64,000 bases of DNA, taken from Flaccisagitta enflata (lineage: Eukaryota; Chaetognatha; Sagittoidea; Aphragmophora). Below, one piece after another: positions 48,626 to 59,021 of the stretch; within the stretch, counting starts at the first letter, position 1, and each line of letters begins with the position of its first letter. The notes beneath the pieces were generated by a model. The model saw only the letters and a program-made list of their open reading frames with translations. It had not been told where the DNA came from and ran no database searches. The stretch is from NCBI GenBank assembly GCA_965153355.1, contig OZ231127.1:8246001-8310000 (forward strand), written 5' to 3'. The translations under genes were made by a program, and so were the position numbers.

Positions 48626-48769
48626 CGAGCCTCCGACCTTATATCGTCTGCTTTTCCTTGACCTCGTCATTCTCCGTGTGGGGCCTGTAACCTTGGATGC
48701 CATTTTAAAGACATTATTTCTCAGACTTTTACTACTCTTTCCCCATTCTTCCTGCTACTCCTCCTACCA

Positions 48770-49050
48770 CTTCTCTCCTCTTTCTCTCCTTCTCCTTTTC
48801 CTCTTCTCTTTCTCCTTCTCCTTTTCTTTCTCCTTCTCCTTCTCCTTCTTCTTCTCCTTCTCCTTCTTCACCTCCTCCTCTCTTCTGTTTCTCTCCTTCT
48901 CCCTTTCCTCTTCTCTTCCTCCCTCTCCTTCTCCTTCTCTTTCTCCTTTTCCTTCTCCTTCTCTTCTCTTTCTCCTTCTTCTTCTCCACCTCCTCCTCTC
49001 TTCTCTCTCTCCTCCTTCCACTCCTCTCTTTCTTCCTCCTCCTCGGCCTC
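48770..49050. repeat. Imperfect CTCCTT pyrimidine tract
   Basis: T/C-only sequence of TCTCCTTCTCC-type units. Open frames on either strand are artefacts. Confidence 0.9.
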
Positions 49051-49099
49051 AACATGTGACCTCACTTTTTGAACCTTTCAATTCTCGATCTTAACCTTT

Positions 49100-49260
49100 T
49101 CTATCCACCGTTGACAAGATGGAAAGACCCAAAATGACAGGAGTGTTTTTATCACTACCGGAGTGACCCTCTCTTTCGTTGAGTGTTTTTGTCACTACCG
49201 GAGTGACGCTCTGTTCCCCGGAGTGACTTTCTAACCACCAGAGTAGAGTGAGTCTCTTGT
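49100..49260. repeat. Short tandem duplication with GGAGTGAC
   Basis: GTGTTTTTGTCACTACCGGA-GTGAC is present twice in full and in part once more. The stretch 49260-49600 upstream of the GPCR shows nothing else. Confidence 0.7.
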
Positions 49261-49608
49261 AGTAAAAAGTAGACGACGATCGACGAATTCATAACTAACT
49301 TATGTACGTCAACTGTTCCGCAGACGTAAAAGTGGAAAAAGAAGGAAGCGTAAACGTTTGTGACGCGCATAACAGTTTGAAGCCAGGTGTTGGCAAAATA
49401 GAACAAAAAAAAAAGAATGATCTGAATCAACATCCTCTGTTTCAAACAAAAAGAAAATAGAAGACGAGTCTCTAAACAATTACAATCAACAATTAACAAT
49501 TAGTAAACCCGAAAACAGAAAAAAAATCCAAGTAAAAACAAACTCCCCCCCTCTCGCCTAAGAAAAACAAAACCCCGCCATCCCGTGCCCACATCTAGAT
49601 ACAAAACA

Positions 49609-49881
49609 ATGACGTACCTGCCTCCGTCTCCGTCGCCGCAGCCCGTCCACGCGCATCATCCTTGGCTGTTGCAGTTCGAAGACCGGTTTTGGGACGTGGT
49701 TATGAAAAGACACAACTTCACCAACGACTACGCCATGGACACGGCCACGTTGGACTTGATGAGAAACTTTTCCTATTATTGGTACTCGTTGGCGTTAATG
49801 ACAATTGTCGTGACGGGAATTATATTCAATACATTGGCGCTGACAGTGTTGTGGAGTCGGAGATTGTCGTCGGTGTCCACG
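49609..49881 (+). CDS. Rhodopsin-family GPCR, first coding exon (N-terminus and TM1)
   Basis: ATG at 49609 opens 91 codons up to ACG|GTGAGG, a good donor, leaving in phase 0. The N-terminus has two N-glycosylation sequons (NFT at 36, NFS at 53). TM1 lies at about residues 61-83 (LALMTIVVTGIIFNTLALTV) with the conserved TM1 Asn at 74. It joins in frame to the exon at 50843-51095. By layout it is a peptide- or amine-type class A receptor in the plasma membrane; FMRFamide-like receptors are one possibility. The ligand is unknown. The remaining TM helices are not in the window. Confidence 0.8.
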
Positions 49882-49996
49882 GTGAGGTTTTTTATTTAAT
49901 GGATGAATGAAAGAATGAATGAATGAATGAATGAATGAATGAATGAATGAATGAATGAATGAATGAATGAATGAATGAATAAATGAATGAATGTAG

Positions 49997-50090
49997 GTTG
50001 GCTCTAATGACAATTGTAGTGACGGGGATCATTTTTAATTCATTGGCGTTGACAGTGTTGTGGAGTCAGAGATTATCGTCTGTATCGACA
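49997..50090 (+). pseudogene. Second copy of the TM1 end of GPCR exon 1
   Basis: It encodes LALMTIVVTGIIFNSLALTV and then LWSQRLSSVST before a GTAAGG donor. Compared with exon 1 only two residues differ (T to S, R to Q) over 31 codons, while about 13 codons differ silently. The copy keeps its donor but starts after a TGTAG site next to the (GAAT)n. It may be an alternative exon or the remnant of a tandem gene copy. Confidence 0.75.
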
Positions 50091-50183
50091 GTAAGGACTT
50101 AATTTTAAAGAACGAATAAATGAATGAATGAATGAATGAATACATGATTGATGAATGATTCTTTCTTTCCCTCCGCCACGCAG

Positions 50184-50249
50184 TTAGCCTATTTATCCGT
50201 CTTGGCGTTATTCGACAATCTCGCGCTTCTCGTCAACATTAATCACTGA
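50184..50249 (+). pseudogene. Truncated copy a of GPCR exon 2 start (TM2)
   Basis: After CCACGCAG it encodes LAYLSVLALFDNLALLVNI, then two codons and TGA where the (GAAT)n begins. It keeps the acceptor and the conserved TM2 Asp of LxxFD. Confidence 0.75.
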
Positions 50250-50384
50250 ACAAATGAATTAATGAATGAATGAATGAATGAATGAATAAATGAATGAATG
50301 AATGAATGAATGAATGAATGAATGAATGAATGAATGAATGAATGAATGAACCAACCTTTTTTTTTCTCTCCGCTTGCCACGCAG

Positions 50385-50444
50385 ATGTCGTATTTGTCCA
50401 CCTTGGCTTTGTTCGACACACTCGCGCTCCTTGTCAACATTTAA
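50385..50444 (+). pseudogene. Truncated copy b of GPCR exon 2 start (TM2)
   Basis: After CCACGCAG it encodes MSYLSTLALFDTLALLVNI followed by TAA, at the same breakpoint as copy a. The acceptor is intact. Confidence 0.75.
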
Positions 50445-50506
50445 GATTGAATGAATGAATGAATGAATGAATGAATGAATGATTGAATGAATGACCTTGT
50501 TGTCTG

Positions 50507-50566
50507 GTTTTTAATCAAACCCTGATGAAGTTTTTTAAAGCTGAAACACATGTCGGTTTCCAAAAC
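50507..50566 (+). ncRNA. Type I hammerhead ribozyme motif
   Basis: The catalytic core is complete: CTGATGA (50522-50528), GAAA (50543-50546) and a cleavage-site TC (50553-50554, preceded by G). Stem II is AGTTT/AAGCT-type (50529-50542, five pairs with one G-T, 4-nt loop). Stem III is minimal (CA/TG with 2-nt loop). Stem I is closed by AAACC (50517-50521) with GGTTT (50555-50559), then GTTTT (50507-50511) with AAAAC (50562-50566), separated by an internal loop TAATC/CC. Cleavage would fall after 50554. Minimal stem III type I hammerheads are known from Penelope-like elements and retrozymes; no such coding region is seen here. It lies between truncated exon copies b and c. Confidence 0.75.
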
Positions 50567-50684
50567 TTTTTGTTCTTATTTCTTCTTCTGGATGAATGAG
50601 TGAATGAATGAATGAAGCCGACTTATTATTTCCTTATGAATGAATGAATGAATGAATGAATGAATGAATGAATGTATGAATGAA

Positions 50685-50735
50685 TACCTGTCTACCTTGG
50701 CGTTTTTCGACACTCTCGCGTTGCTCGTCATCATA
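50685..50735 (+). pseudogene. Truncated copy c of GPCR exon 2 start (TM2)
   Basis: It encodes YLSTLAFFDTLALLVII and then runs into (GAAT)n. The acceptor and first two codons are replaced by GAAT units, so this copy cannot be spliced in the same way. Confidence 0.7.
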
Positions 50736-50842
50736 GAATGAATAGATGAATGAACAAATGAATGAACAAATGAATGAAAGAATGACTGAATAAATGAATG
50801 CCTGAATGAATAAATCTCTTCCTCTCTATATTTTCCACGCAG

Positions 50843-51095
50843 GTGTCATACTTGTCCGCGTTGGCTTTGTTCGACACACTCGCGTTGCTGGTCAACATGG
50901 GCGGTTGCATCGTCAAATACGTCGACTTTCTCGGCAGCACCACTTTCATCCGGACAGTTTGGTGGTGTAGGGCCACATACATCGTCTCTACAACAGTCTA
51001 CACTTGCGCCTCCTGGATCGTTGTCATGGTTGCCATCGAAAGGATGCTTATAGTCGCTTATCCACATAAAGCGGAAGCTATTCTTAATGTCGCAG
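50843..51095 (+). CDS. Rhodopsin-family GPCR, second coding exon (TM2-TM3)
   Basis: Acceptor CCACGCAG at 50842, phase 0 entry, 253 bp, leaving in phase 1 at GCAG|GTGAGA. TM2 is YLSALALFDTLALLVNMGG with the conserved Asp. Then comes the extracellular-loop WWC whose Cys is the TM3 disulfide partner. TM3 ends in AIERMLIVAYPHKA, where ERM stands for the usual E/DRY, followed by the YPHKA of intracellular loop 2. These are strong class A GPCR hallmarks. The next exon was not found; the following intron starts with long (GA)n, (AC)n and (CT)n tracts. Confidence 0.85.
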
Positions 51096-51104
51096 GTGAG
51101 AGAG

Positions 51105-51346
<242 letters not shown>

Positions 51347-51774
51347 AAGCCCACATATATCTCGTTTGTTTACTTATATTTTAAAAAAAAAACGTCAAAA
51401 TAGAGAAGAAAAATTATGTATGCTAGAAAACACACATTTCCAATTCTTAGTTAAGGCTTTTTCTAAGTCTCCGATGTCTGTTTGTGTCTCTGCATATCCT
51501 CCCATTTAAAGCCAGTCCGTCTTTCGAATCTTTCTTTGAGTCTCCTTTTCGTTTATTTCAATTATTTGTTTATGTTTCTTTGTTTGTTTATTTTTTGTTT
51601 GTTTATTTTTACTTTTTTTTTCTTCGACGTTTCAGGCTTTTGAAGTGTGACTGAAATCACTTTCATCAGTGCGTCCTCCTGCTTGGCCTGCCTGCCTGTC
51701 TACCCTCTCTCAATTGGTCTATCCTCTGTTTGTCTTTCTATCTGTCTCTGTCTGTCTCTGTCTCTGTCTGTCTG

Positions 51775-52264
<490 letters not shown>

Positions 52265-52504
52265 TCTATTCTGTTTTCTTCCCAGTGTTTATTTACAATC
52301 TCCTGGGACTAAACTGTAATCTCCTCGCGTCCTGTGACTTTCATGTTTTCATTCTGCCTCAGAGATATATCAACAACAACAACAACAACAACAACAACCC
52401 GCCTCAACGTCTCATATGCGTTTTTTGATATTAAGGAAAAGAAGTAACGCGGGGTTATCATATCACACACATGCGCAAAAAGCATTTATAATGCTTGTTT
52501 TCCC

Positions 52505-53162
52505 ACATGTTGACTCGCGCCCGTGGACCGACGGACAGTCGGGAGGACGGACAAAACTGTAGTATTGGGACCTCTACCTCAGGCTAGCTCACTGCTACAG
52601 GTCCTTCTGCTCTTTGGCTTTGGCTGTCACTACCTTTCCTCCTCAGCTTCTCCTTCCTCCTGATTGGCTGTTGCTCTTTCCCTCCTCTGCTACCTGCCTC
52701 ATCTTCCCCATTTGCTCTGCTCTCACTTCCTGGCAGCTCTCTGGTCTAGCAGCTGGGAGAGGCTTCCCCACCCATTTCCTAGGACGCACCTCTGACTTCT
52801 CCTGCTCATTTATAGGGACCGGTGGACCAGGTGTTCAGGTTTCCTAGAGCATTTAGGGCGTCCCTTGAGTCTTTCCCCTTCCCCTTTAGCAGTCATGACA
52901 GCGAGCTGCCTTTGCTCTGCTTAAGTCAGCTCATTTCATGAGGATTCTGGGTCTTGATATATTTCCCTTTTGCCTAGACTGAGGTTTGGCAGGACACTTT
53001 TACCCGCGGGCCCTTCTCAGGTCTTCTTTCTTTAGGCAGGGCAGGGTCTTACTGGCAGGCGACTTTCTCTTTTGGTTCCCTTTTGGGCATTCTCCACTGA
53101 CCCCCTCTTTTCCCCGTATCATAAAAGCTTTTCATAGAGTCACAACTGCGCGACTAAAAATA
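52505..53162 (-). mobile_element. Family-1 5' region containing a GC-rich foreign-looking segment
   Basis: Minus-strand 5' end near 53160: TTTTTAGTCGCGCAGTTGTG-ACTCTATG. About 570 bp further left the family-1 order resumes with CTACAGTTTTGTCCGTCC and GTCCGTCGGTCC. The segment between (about 52565-53140) has higher GC, no microsatellite and no similarity to anything else in the window. It is either an insertion into, or sequence captured by, the element. Open frames in it are short and unrecognised. Confidence 0.45.
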
Positions 53163-53274
53163 GTGATAAGGATATGACTGTCCCCCACTTCACTTGATAT
53201 GGTCCTAGGAAATTGAAAACGAACCTTTCGTTTTGTTTGTCGGAACACAAATGGACACACACTTTGAAACACAC

Positions 53275-53400
53275 AGAGAGAGAGAGAGAGAGACACACAC
53301 ACACATACGCGCGCTCGCGCGCGCGCGCGCGACACACACGACATACACACGACACACACACGACACACACACACGACGAACACACGACACACACGACGGG
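53275..53400. repeat. (GA)n, (AC)n, (CG)n and CACACGA repeats
   Basis: Short GA and AC runs, a CGCGCGCTCGCGCGCGCGCG block (53308-53331) and then CACACGA units. The alternating CG block is a potential Z-DNA former. Confidence 0.93.
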
Positions 53401-53436
53401 GCTATGTTGCAGAAATCGCGTTCGCGGCTACACGCA

Positions 53437-55285
53437 CTTGGCTGAGTAACAACCTTCCTTATAACAACGTTGAGGCTCAATATGTCAAAAAATAAGAACA
53501 TTTCTAGCAACATCGTCAGCCTCAGAAAATTAAGAATATAACAACATTTCAGCCTCAAGTCCAACCAACAACAACTTTTCTCTTAGATTTGCTATGATTT
53601 CCGTTGCATTCAATTGCATTCAAATGCGGCGGTTTCATAGAAGAGGTAGCTTTTTCTACTGTATTTTAGTTAAAATAATATTTTGTTCCTGATTTTGAAT
53701 GGTTGTTCTCCTTTATTTCATTCCAACCCTAACAGGTCTCACATAATTAGGCGGATAAGTAAAATGATCAACATAGATAGTAAAAATGCCCTCAGCCTGA
53801 TGAAATTTGACATGAAGATAGCTAAGACCTAGTATTTTGACGTAGCAAAGCAATATTGGCGACTTTCCTGCATGTAGGGGGACATTGAGGGTGTTATACC
53901 GAAAGTGCGGTGTCAGATTATTGTTGATTTTGACGGGAAAAATGCAACAAAGTGGAAGACGTTTATCATTGGTCATTTTAGGAAGATGGAATGCAAAAAA
54001 TTGCCTTTTATTGTGTAGTACAGTTGGTTGATGCAGGAGAGTCAGTCACGCAGAAAGAAAGCCGCCTAAGTTGACAATAGCTAAGTTATTGAAGGGGAAG
54101 TCGAGCATCTACAGTATAAAGAGCGTGTCAATCTCAAATTTGGTGTCCTTTCACTTATCAGCATACTTACGTTCATTAGGGGATAGCCGTTTACTTTTTT
54201 GGGCATTGTTCGCATCATGTTGATAGAGTGAACATGAATTGGTGATATACATCGCTTGTATTGATTAAATCTCTATTATTAAAGCCATTTTCAACGAGCT
54301 TTCATCTCTTTCCGCCTAATTTTGTGAGACTTGTTAGATCCCTGTCATTCCAGAGAAAGCAGCGAAAGGAATGATGGTACAGACATCCTAATCTATCGTT
54401 ATACAGTATGTTTGTTTTGTTTGCAACATTTCATGACGACATAACTCCAAAAGTTGTAGAGATTATTTTTTTCTGAAAAAAGATACTGAAAGATATTGAA
54501 AATACATTTCATGATATAAAACTCCTAAGACTTTTTAATGAAAATTTGATCCAATTATCTTACTGTTAGTTATAAGGCATATTTGACTAAAAAAGACTAT
54601 TTTTAATGTTTTGACATATATACTGTTTTTCTTTAGATTGCTCTCATTTCTAAACGATTTGACCTACAGATACCAGGTTGGTCTCAAATGAAAGAAAATT
54701 TGATGTAGTTTTAAAAAGAAAGAAACCTATTTTGAAACATGTATCATAGAAAATGTTAAAGAAATGGGATCTTTTTTGAAATTCTAACAAGAGTTCCTGC
54801 TTATAGTGTGGAAAATGTATTCAAGACATCAAATCAATGCTTAGTTTTAAGAAGACTTAAAAACTACTCCAAATTAAATTTCATTTGAGACCAATCTGGC
54901 ATCTGTAGCTCAAACCTGTTTGGAAATGAGAAAAATTTAAAGATAAACAGTCCATTTGTCAAATTTTGCCAAATTTGTCAATTTGCCAAGTTTTATGGTT
55001 CCTTTAATGTTGAGAGTATCAATTGTCTCTAAAGAGATCCTTTGACTGATATATCATAAAATGTATTTTCATGATCTTTTTAGAACTTTTTTCAGAATTT
55101 AATTATCTTAATTACTTTTTGAATTAAGTCGTCCTGTAATGTTGCAAACGAAAACAATCATACTGTATTAGAAGATTGATGAAAAAAAAAATAACAACAG
55201 TTTAGCAACGGTTTGAGCCTCAAATCGTCTTTCAAATAACAACATTGAGCCTCAGAAAAAAATAACCCGTTGTTACTCAGCCAAG
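53437..55285. mobile_element. Element with CTTGGCTGAGTAACAAC inverted ends
   Basis: Left CTTGGCTGAGTAACAAC and right GTTGTTACTCAGCCAAG are inverse, followed inward by AACGTTGAGGCTCAA and TTGAGCCTCAGAAA. The inner blocks repeat the TAAGAACA/GAGGCTCA modules of family 3. A mariner-like MITE is nested at 54404-55165. The unique interior (53600-54400) has no convincing protein. No target duplication was recognised. Confidence 0.6.
54404..55165. mobile_element. Long inverted-repeat MITE with TA duplication
   Basis: Ends CAGTATGTTTGTTTTGTTTG and the near-complement CAAACGAAAACAATCATACTG(last 20 inverse) are flanked by TA on both sides (54402-54403, 55166-55167). The whole 762 bp is a long imperfect palindrome: AGATACCAGGTTGGTCTCAA in the left half pairs with TTGAGACCAATCTGGCATCT in the right. 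TA duplication and CAGT ends fit Tc1/mariner. Confidence 0.8.
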
Positions 55286-55447
55286 AGCGTGTACTTGCCT
55301 CATGCTTGCTTCTTGCTTCCTTCATGCTTACTTCATACTTACCACAAGCTTGCCTCACACTTCCTTCGAGCTTGCTTCATGCTTGAGTTTACTTTGTCGG
55401 CCAAAAACGCTGACGAAAAAGGAAAACAGATTTGTTTCAAACCTTTT

Positions 55448-55707
55448 TTAAGCTCGGAACTGACCCCAACTTAGCTTTGGAGTGGGGGGAGGGGGGGCGG
55501 GGAAGTCAAGGGACGTCTCGCTTTCGCGCTCTCGGTCTCGTGGTGATCGAGTTGGAAAGTGTGAAAACACGCATTTCCGCCCCTGCCCACCCGTCCGCGA
55601 CTGGTATTGGCCGTGTATCCGGCCTTGTTTAAGCTCGGAACTGACCCCAACTTAGCTTTGGAGTGGGGGGAGGGGGGGCGGGGAAGTCAAGGGACGTCTC
55701 GCTTTCG

Positions 55708-55712
<5 letters not shown>
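55448..55712 (+). repeat. Direct duplication enclosing a family-1 3' end
   Basis: About 80 bp beginning AAGCTCGGAACTGACCCCAA and ending CGTCTCGCTTTCGCGC occurs at 55450-55532 and again at 55630-55712. Between them is a family-1 3' half: CGCATTTCCGCCCCTGCCCA, CCGTCCGCGACTGG, GGCCGTGTATCCGGCCTTGT. The arrangement is a tandem duplication of flank plus element end. Confidence 0.85.
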
Positions 55713-55759
<47 letters not shown>

Positions 55760-55772
55760 CTCGCTCTCTCTC
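55713..55772. repeat. (CT)n microsatellite
   Basis: CT run with two CG interruptions near the right edge. Sequence from 55773 to 56155 shows no recognisable gene. Confidence 0.95.
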
Positions 55773-56156
55773 CTTTCTAAATAGTCATGCTTTTCTTTGA
55801 TAGTACTCCCCCCACATACAGTAACCCCCACCCCCACCCCCGGCCTCGTAACAAACGCTCGTAAATCTTGAAAGGATTTTTTTTGTGTTTTTGGAAAAGG
55901 AAAAGGGAAGAAATCGAGGTCGCCGTTCTGCCCGTTCATACTTATTACTTGTCGCGTGCAGTTGAGTCATTCAATGTAAACCCCCCCCCGGAGGTCCAAC
56001 CACTCCGCGACCACTTTGAGGAGACGCGCGAACTTGCCAAGCATGTGTGAGAATAGAAAGGAAAGAATGGATGTCATGACTTGTGCCCACCCGCTCGATA
56101 CGATATTTTAAACCCGCGTCCCTTGTTTTTTTACATTACTTTTTTTTTGTCCTTCC

Positions 56157-56157
<1 letters not shown>

Positions 56158-56187
<30 letters not shown>

Positions 56188-56250
56188 CTTCTTCTTCTTC
56201 TTCTTCTTCTTCTTCTTCTTCTTCTTCTTCTTCTTCTTCTTCTTCTTCTA
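56158..56250. repeat. (TTC)n microsatellite
   Basis: A pure TTC run of about 90 bp. From 56251 to 56640 nothing specific is seen. Confidence 0.97.
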
Positions 56251-56639
56251 AAACACACACAGACGCAGACACACCCGTCGTGGTTATTTTACAAGTAGCT
56301 ATCTTTATCTCTATTGAAGGCTTCAGAAAAAAAATGACGTTCTTATCGAAGTCAGTCTTCGACTTTTTGACATATTCAAGAGAAACAGGGTTTTCATTTT
56401 CTTATTAGGAAATTGAGGGCCTCTTCCGGCTGATTCGGGCCTCCAATGAAATTGATAGAGTAAGTAAATTTGATAATTCTCTTTCATTTGGCACCAAGCA
56501 GAATTCTCTACGACAAATATTTTTCGCGCTATGTTTTTTTAAAGATTTATGTATGAAAACTTCGAATTGAATTTGTTTCGATTTTTTATGATTTTGAGTA
56601 GGATCAAAAAAGGAGTGTATCTATATTTGTTTGAGCGTG

Positions 56640-56990
56640 CAAATACAACAAAACATGTTTATGAGCATTGCTGCTCATCTGTGAGGAGAATTCTAGCTCA
56701 TTTAGCTCATTTAGCTCACTTTCTTTTTTTTATTTAAATATGATAAATGAATAGATATTTTGATACATGTTTAAGAAAGCAGATGTAAAAAGCATATCAG
56801 TGAGCATAACTGCTCATCTGTGAGGGTGTTTTTAAGCATTTTAGCTCACTTAGCTCATTTAGCTCAGTCTTTTTTTTCTGATTTTTATGGGATAAATAAG
56901 TGTTTTGAAGGGAGCATGTAAATACAAGAAAGCATGTCAGTGAGCATAGCCGATTGTCTGGTTGAGTGATTTTGAGCATTTTAGCACAGT
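56640..56990. repeat. Tandem repeat, about 140-bp unit with TTTAGCTCA blocks
   Basis: Three imperfect copies, each with GAGCATTGCTGCTCATCTGT-type sequence and then TTTAGCTCATTTAGCTCA. It abuts the family-2 element at 56993. Confidence 0.75.
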
Positions 56991-56992
56991 CC

Positions 56993-57520
56993 TTTTTGGG
57001 CAGCGGCCCCAAAGGGCCGATGTCCTGTAGGACACAGGGGTGAATTTCCTTACGTCCATCTGTACGTACGTACGTCCGTCCGTACGTCCCCCCCCAAGTT
57101 TCTCAATTCTCAAATTCCCATTGAATAACATGGTAAAATGGCAAAATGCAAACATCCCATTGAATAACATGGAAAATTTACAAAAAAAAAAAATAGAAAA
57201 TGTAAATTTCCTATCGAATAACATAGAAAATGGATAAAAGATAAAATAAAATGCAAAATTCCTATTGAATAACATGGAAAATTGATAAAAAAATAAAAAA
57301 AAGGTGAAATTCTCATTGAATAACATGGATTATACATAAAAAATTGTAAAAAAATGTAAAACTCCAATTGAATATCACGAAAATTGTCCAAAAGGCCTGA
57401 AATTCGCCTTCCTAGGACATTGGTCCTTTGGGGCCGCTGCCCTGCTCTCACTCAACTTCTTCAGCTGATCATTCCAAGCAGGGCATTGGGTACCGCTGAC
57501 CATGTGCGATCCTTGGATGA
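56993..57520 (+). mobile_element. Family-2 element with AT-rich internal array
   Basis: Left end TTTTTGGGCAGCGGCCCCAA-AGGGCCGATGTCC; right end GGACATTGGTCCTTTGGGGC-CGCTGCCCT is its inverse. Then comes the family-2 tail: CTGCTCTC, CAAGCAGGGCATTGGGTACC and GCTGACCATG, in which GCCCTGCT/AGCAGGGC can pair. The interior has GTCCGTCCGTACG units, a C-run, and about six units around CCCATTGAATAACATGGAAA. Confidence 0.75.
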
Positions 57521-57989
57521 CTTGTTTTCTCTGATTTTCAGTGCAATCAATACATACAATTGCTCTTGATCTGATCAAATCGAAAAAAAGATTTGCAGTG
57601 ACTAAAGATAAAAGTTTGGTGAAAAGAGACCATTGCTTACGACTTTTTTCCTCACGGCGAAAGCTGTCATTACTGGTAAAAAATAAAAAGTGTACTGTGA
57701 CACTATCCAATGAGCCAATGGATGGAAAAAGTCTCATTTAGCTGCACTCTTTTTTTTGTAAGAACCTAGTTCATAAGAACATCATGGCTCCAAAATGCCT
57801 TAAAATCAAGAACGTTGTAGTTTTTCTATTATTAGCTAATTTTACCATCTTGCTCAAAAAACTTGTCTCACCTATATGGTTAATTTGTGACTTAACTACA
57901 CAAAAAACCATGTCAGAATCTGTGACAAAAACTGTGTTAAAAAACGAGTAGAAAAATATAGACCTGTCCCTTTTCTCCTTCAGTGTCCC
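57521..57989. other. Anonymous stretch with a family-3-like scrap
   Basis: TTTTTTTTGTAAGAACCTAG and TTCATAAGAACATCATGGCT near 57750-57790 echo family-3 modules. Otherwise nothing is recognised. Confidence 0.45.
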
Positions 57990-58612
57990 CCCCCCTATTG
58001 AGACCCAAATCTTAGTCTCAAGGCCCAAATCTTAGCCAAGAGGCTCAAATCCCAGCCCCAAAGCTCAAATCCGAGCCTCAAAGCTCAAATCCCAGCCTCA
58101 AAGCTCAAATCCCAGTCTCGAGGCTCAAATGCCAGCCTTGAGGCTCAAATCCAGCCTCGAGGCTCAAATCTCAGCCTTGAGGCTCAAATCCTAGCCTCAA
58201 GGCTCAGACCCAAGCCTCAAAGCTCAAATCCCAGTCTCGAGGCTCAAATCCCAGTCTCTAGGCTCAAATCCCAGCCTCAAGGCTCAAATGCCAGCCTCGA
58301 GGCCCAAATCCTGGTCTTGAGGCCCAAATCCTAGCCTGAAGGCTGAAATCCCAGCCTTAAGGCTCAAATCCCAGCCTTGAGGCTCAGATATCAGCTTGAT
58401 GCTCTAATCCCAGCTCCAAGGCTCAAATCCCAGCTGCAAGGCTCATATCCCAGCCTCCAGGCCCTAATTCCAGCCTTAAAGCTCAAATAAAAACAGCATA
58501 GGTCATCGGCCCCTTCGCGGCCGCTGCCCCTCTAACCACCTCACACCAACATACACTCACATAGGGGCAACGGGTACCGCTGACCATCTAACGCTTTTGC
58601 GACTATTCTTGG
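57990..58612 (+). mobile_element. Family-2 element, right two-thirds
   Basis: About 24 units of AGGCTCAAATCCCAGCCTC (57995-58490), then GGTCATCGGCCCCTTCGCGG-CCGCTGCCCC, then the tail CACTCACATAGGGGCAACGG, GTACCGCTGACCATCTAACG and TTTTGCGACTA. The left terminal repeat is missing. It points towards the oppositely oriented copy at 59540-60672. Confidence 0.7.
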
Positions 58613-59021
58613 CTTATCGTTATAAAATCATATAAAAATCTGTGACCATTAGAAAGAGCTTCAAAAAATCTGTCAAATGCCACCAACCAGATTTTTCTAG
58701 TTCAAACCGTTAGAATTCTATATCAAAATGAATAAACATTGGTCTGAAAGTGCTGCAGAAAAAAATAATTAGAAACGTCAATGGACTCTTTATACAAACT
58801 TGTTTGAAAATCCTCCATTTATTGGGAAAAAAATCGAAAAACATGATTTTTTGAGTCCAGGTTGAATTCCTTTTCCTTTTCGCTGCGCCAATTAAAGTTG
58901 GGTCATCTAGGCTCCCGGGCTGGGGTTGAAAGTGTACAGGGTGAAAAGGGCACTTACACCTTCTGGAAAAAAGCAGGGCACTGTGGGACCAATACTTTAG
59001 GCGCTATGAATTCTTTAATCT

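Larger units (their letters stand above)
49905..50820. repeat. Interrupted (GAAT)n arrays in the GPCR intron
   Basis: GAAT/AATG units occur at about 49905-49990, 50105-50155, 50250-50350, 50445-50490, 50590-50680 and 50735-50815. They alternate with copies of receptor exon pieces and the ribozyme motif. Confidence 0.95.

Noticed and set aside
48150-49094. A 314-codon plus-strand frame
   Set aside because: It strings together a 22-bp minisatellite, an (AAC)n run and a T/C tract. No domain or codon pattern is present.
51627-51668. Second possible hammerhead motif on the minus strand (CTGATGA ... GAAAC, near 51660)
   Set aside because: Stem II does not pair properly next to GAAAC and the flanks cannot form stem I, so only the short consensus words match.
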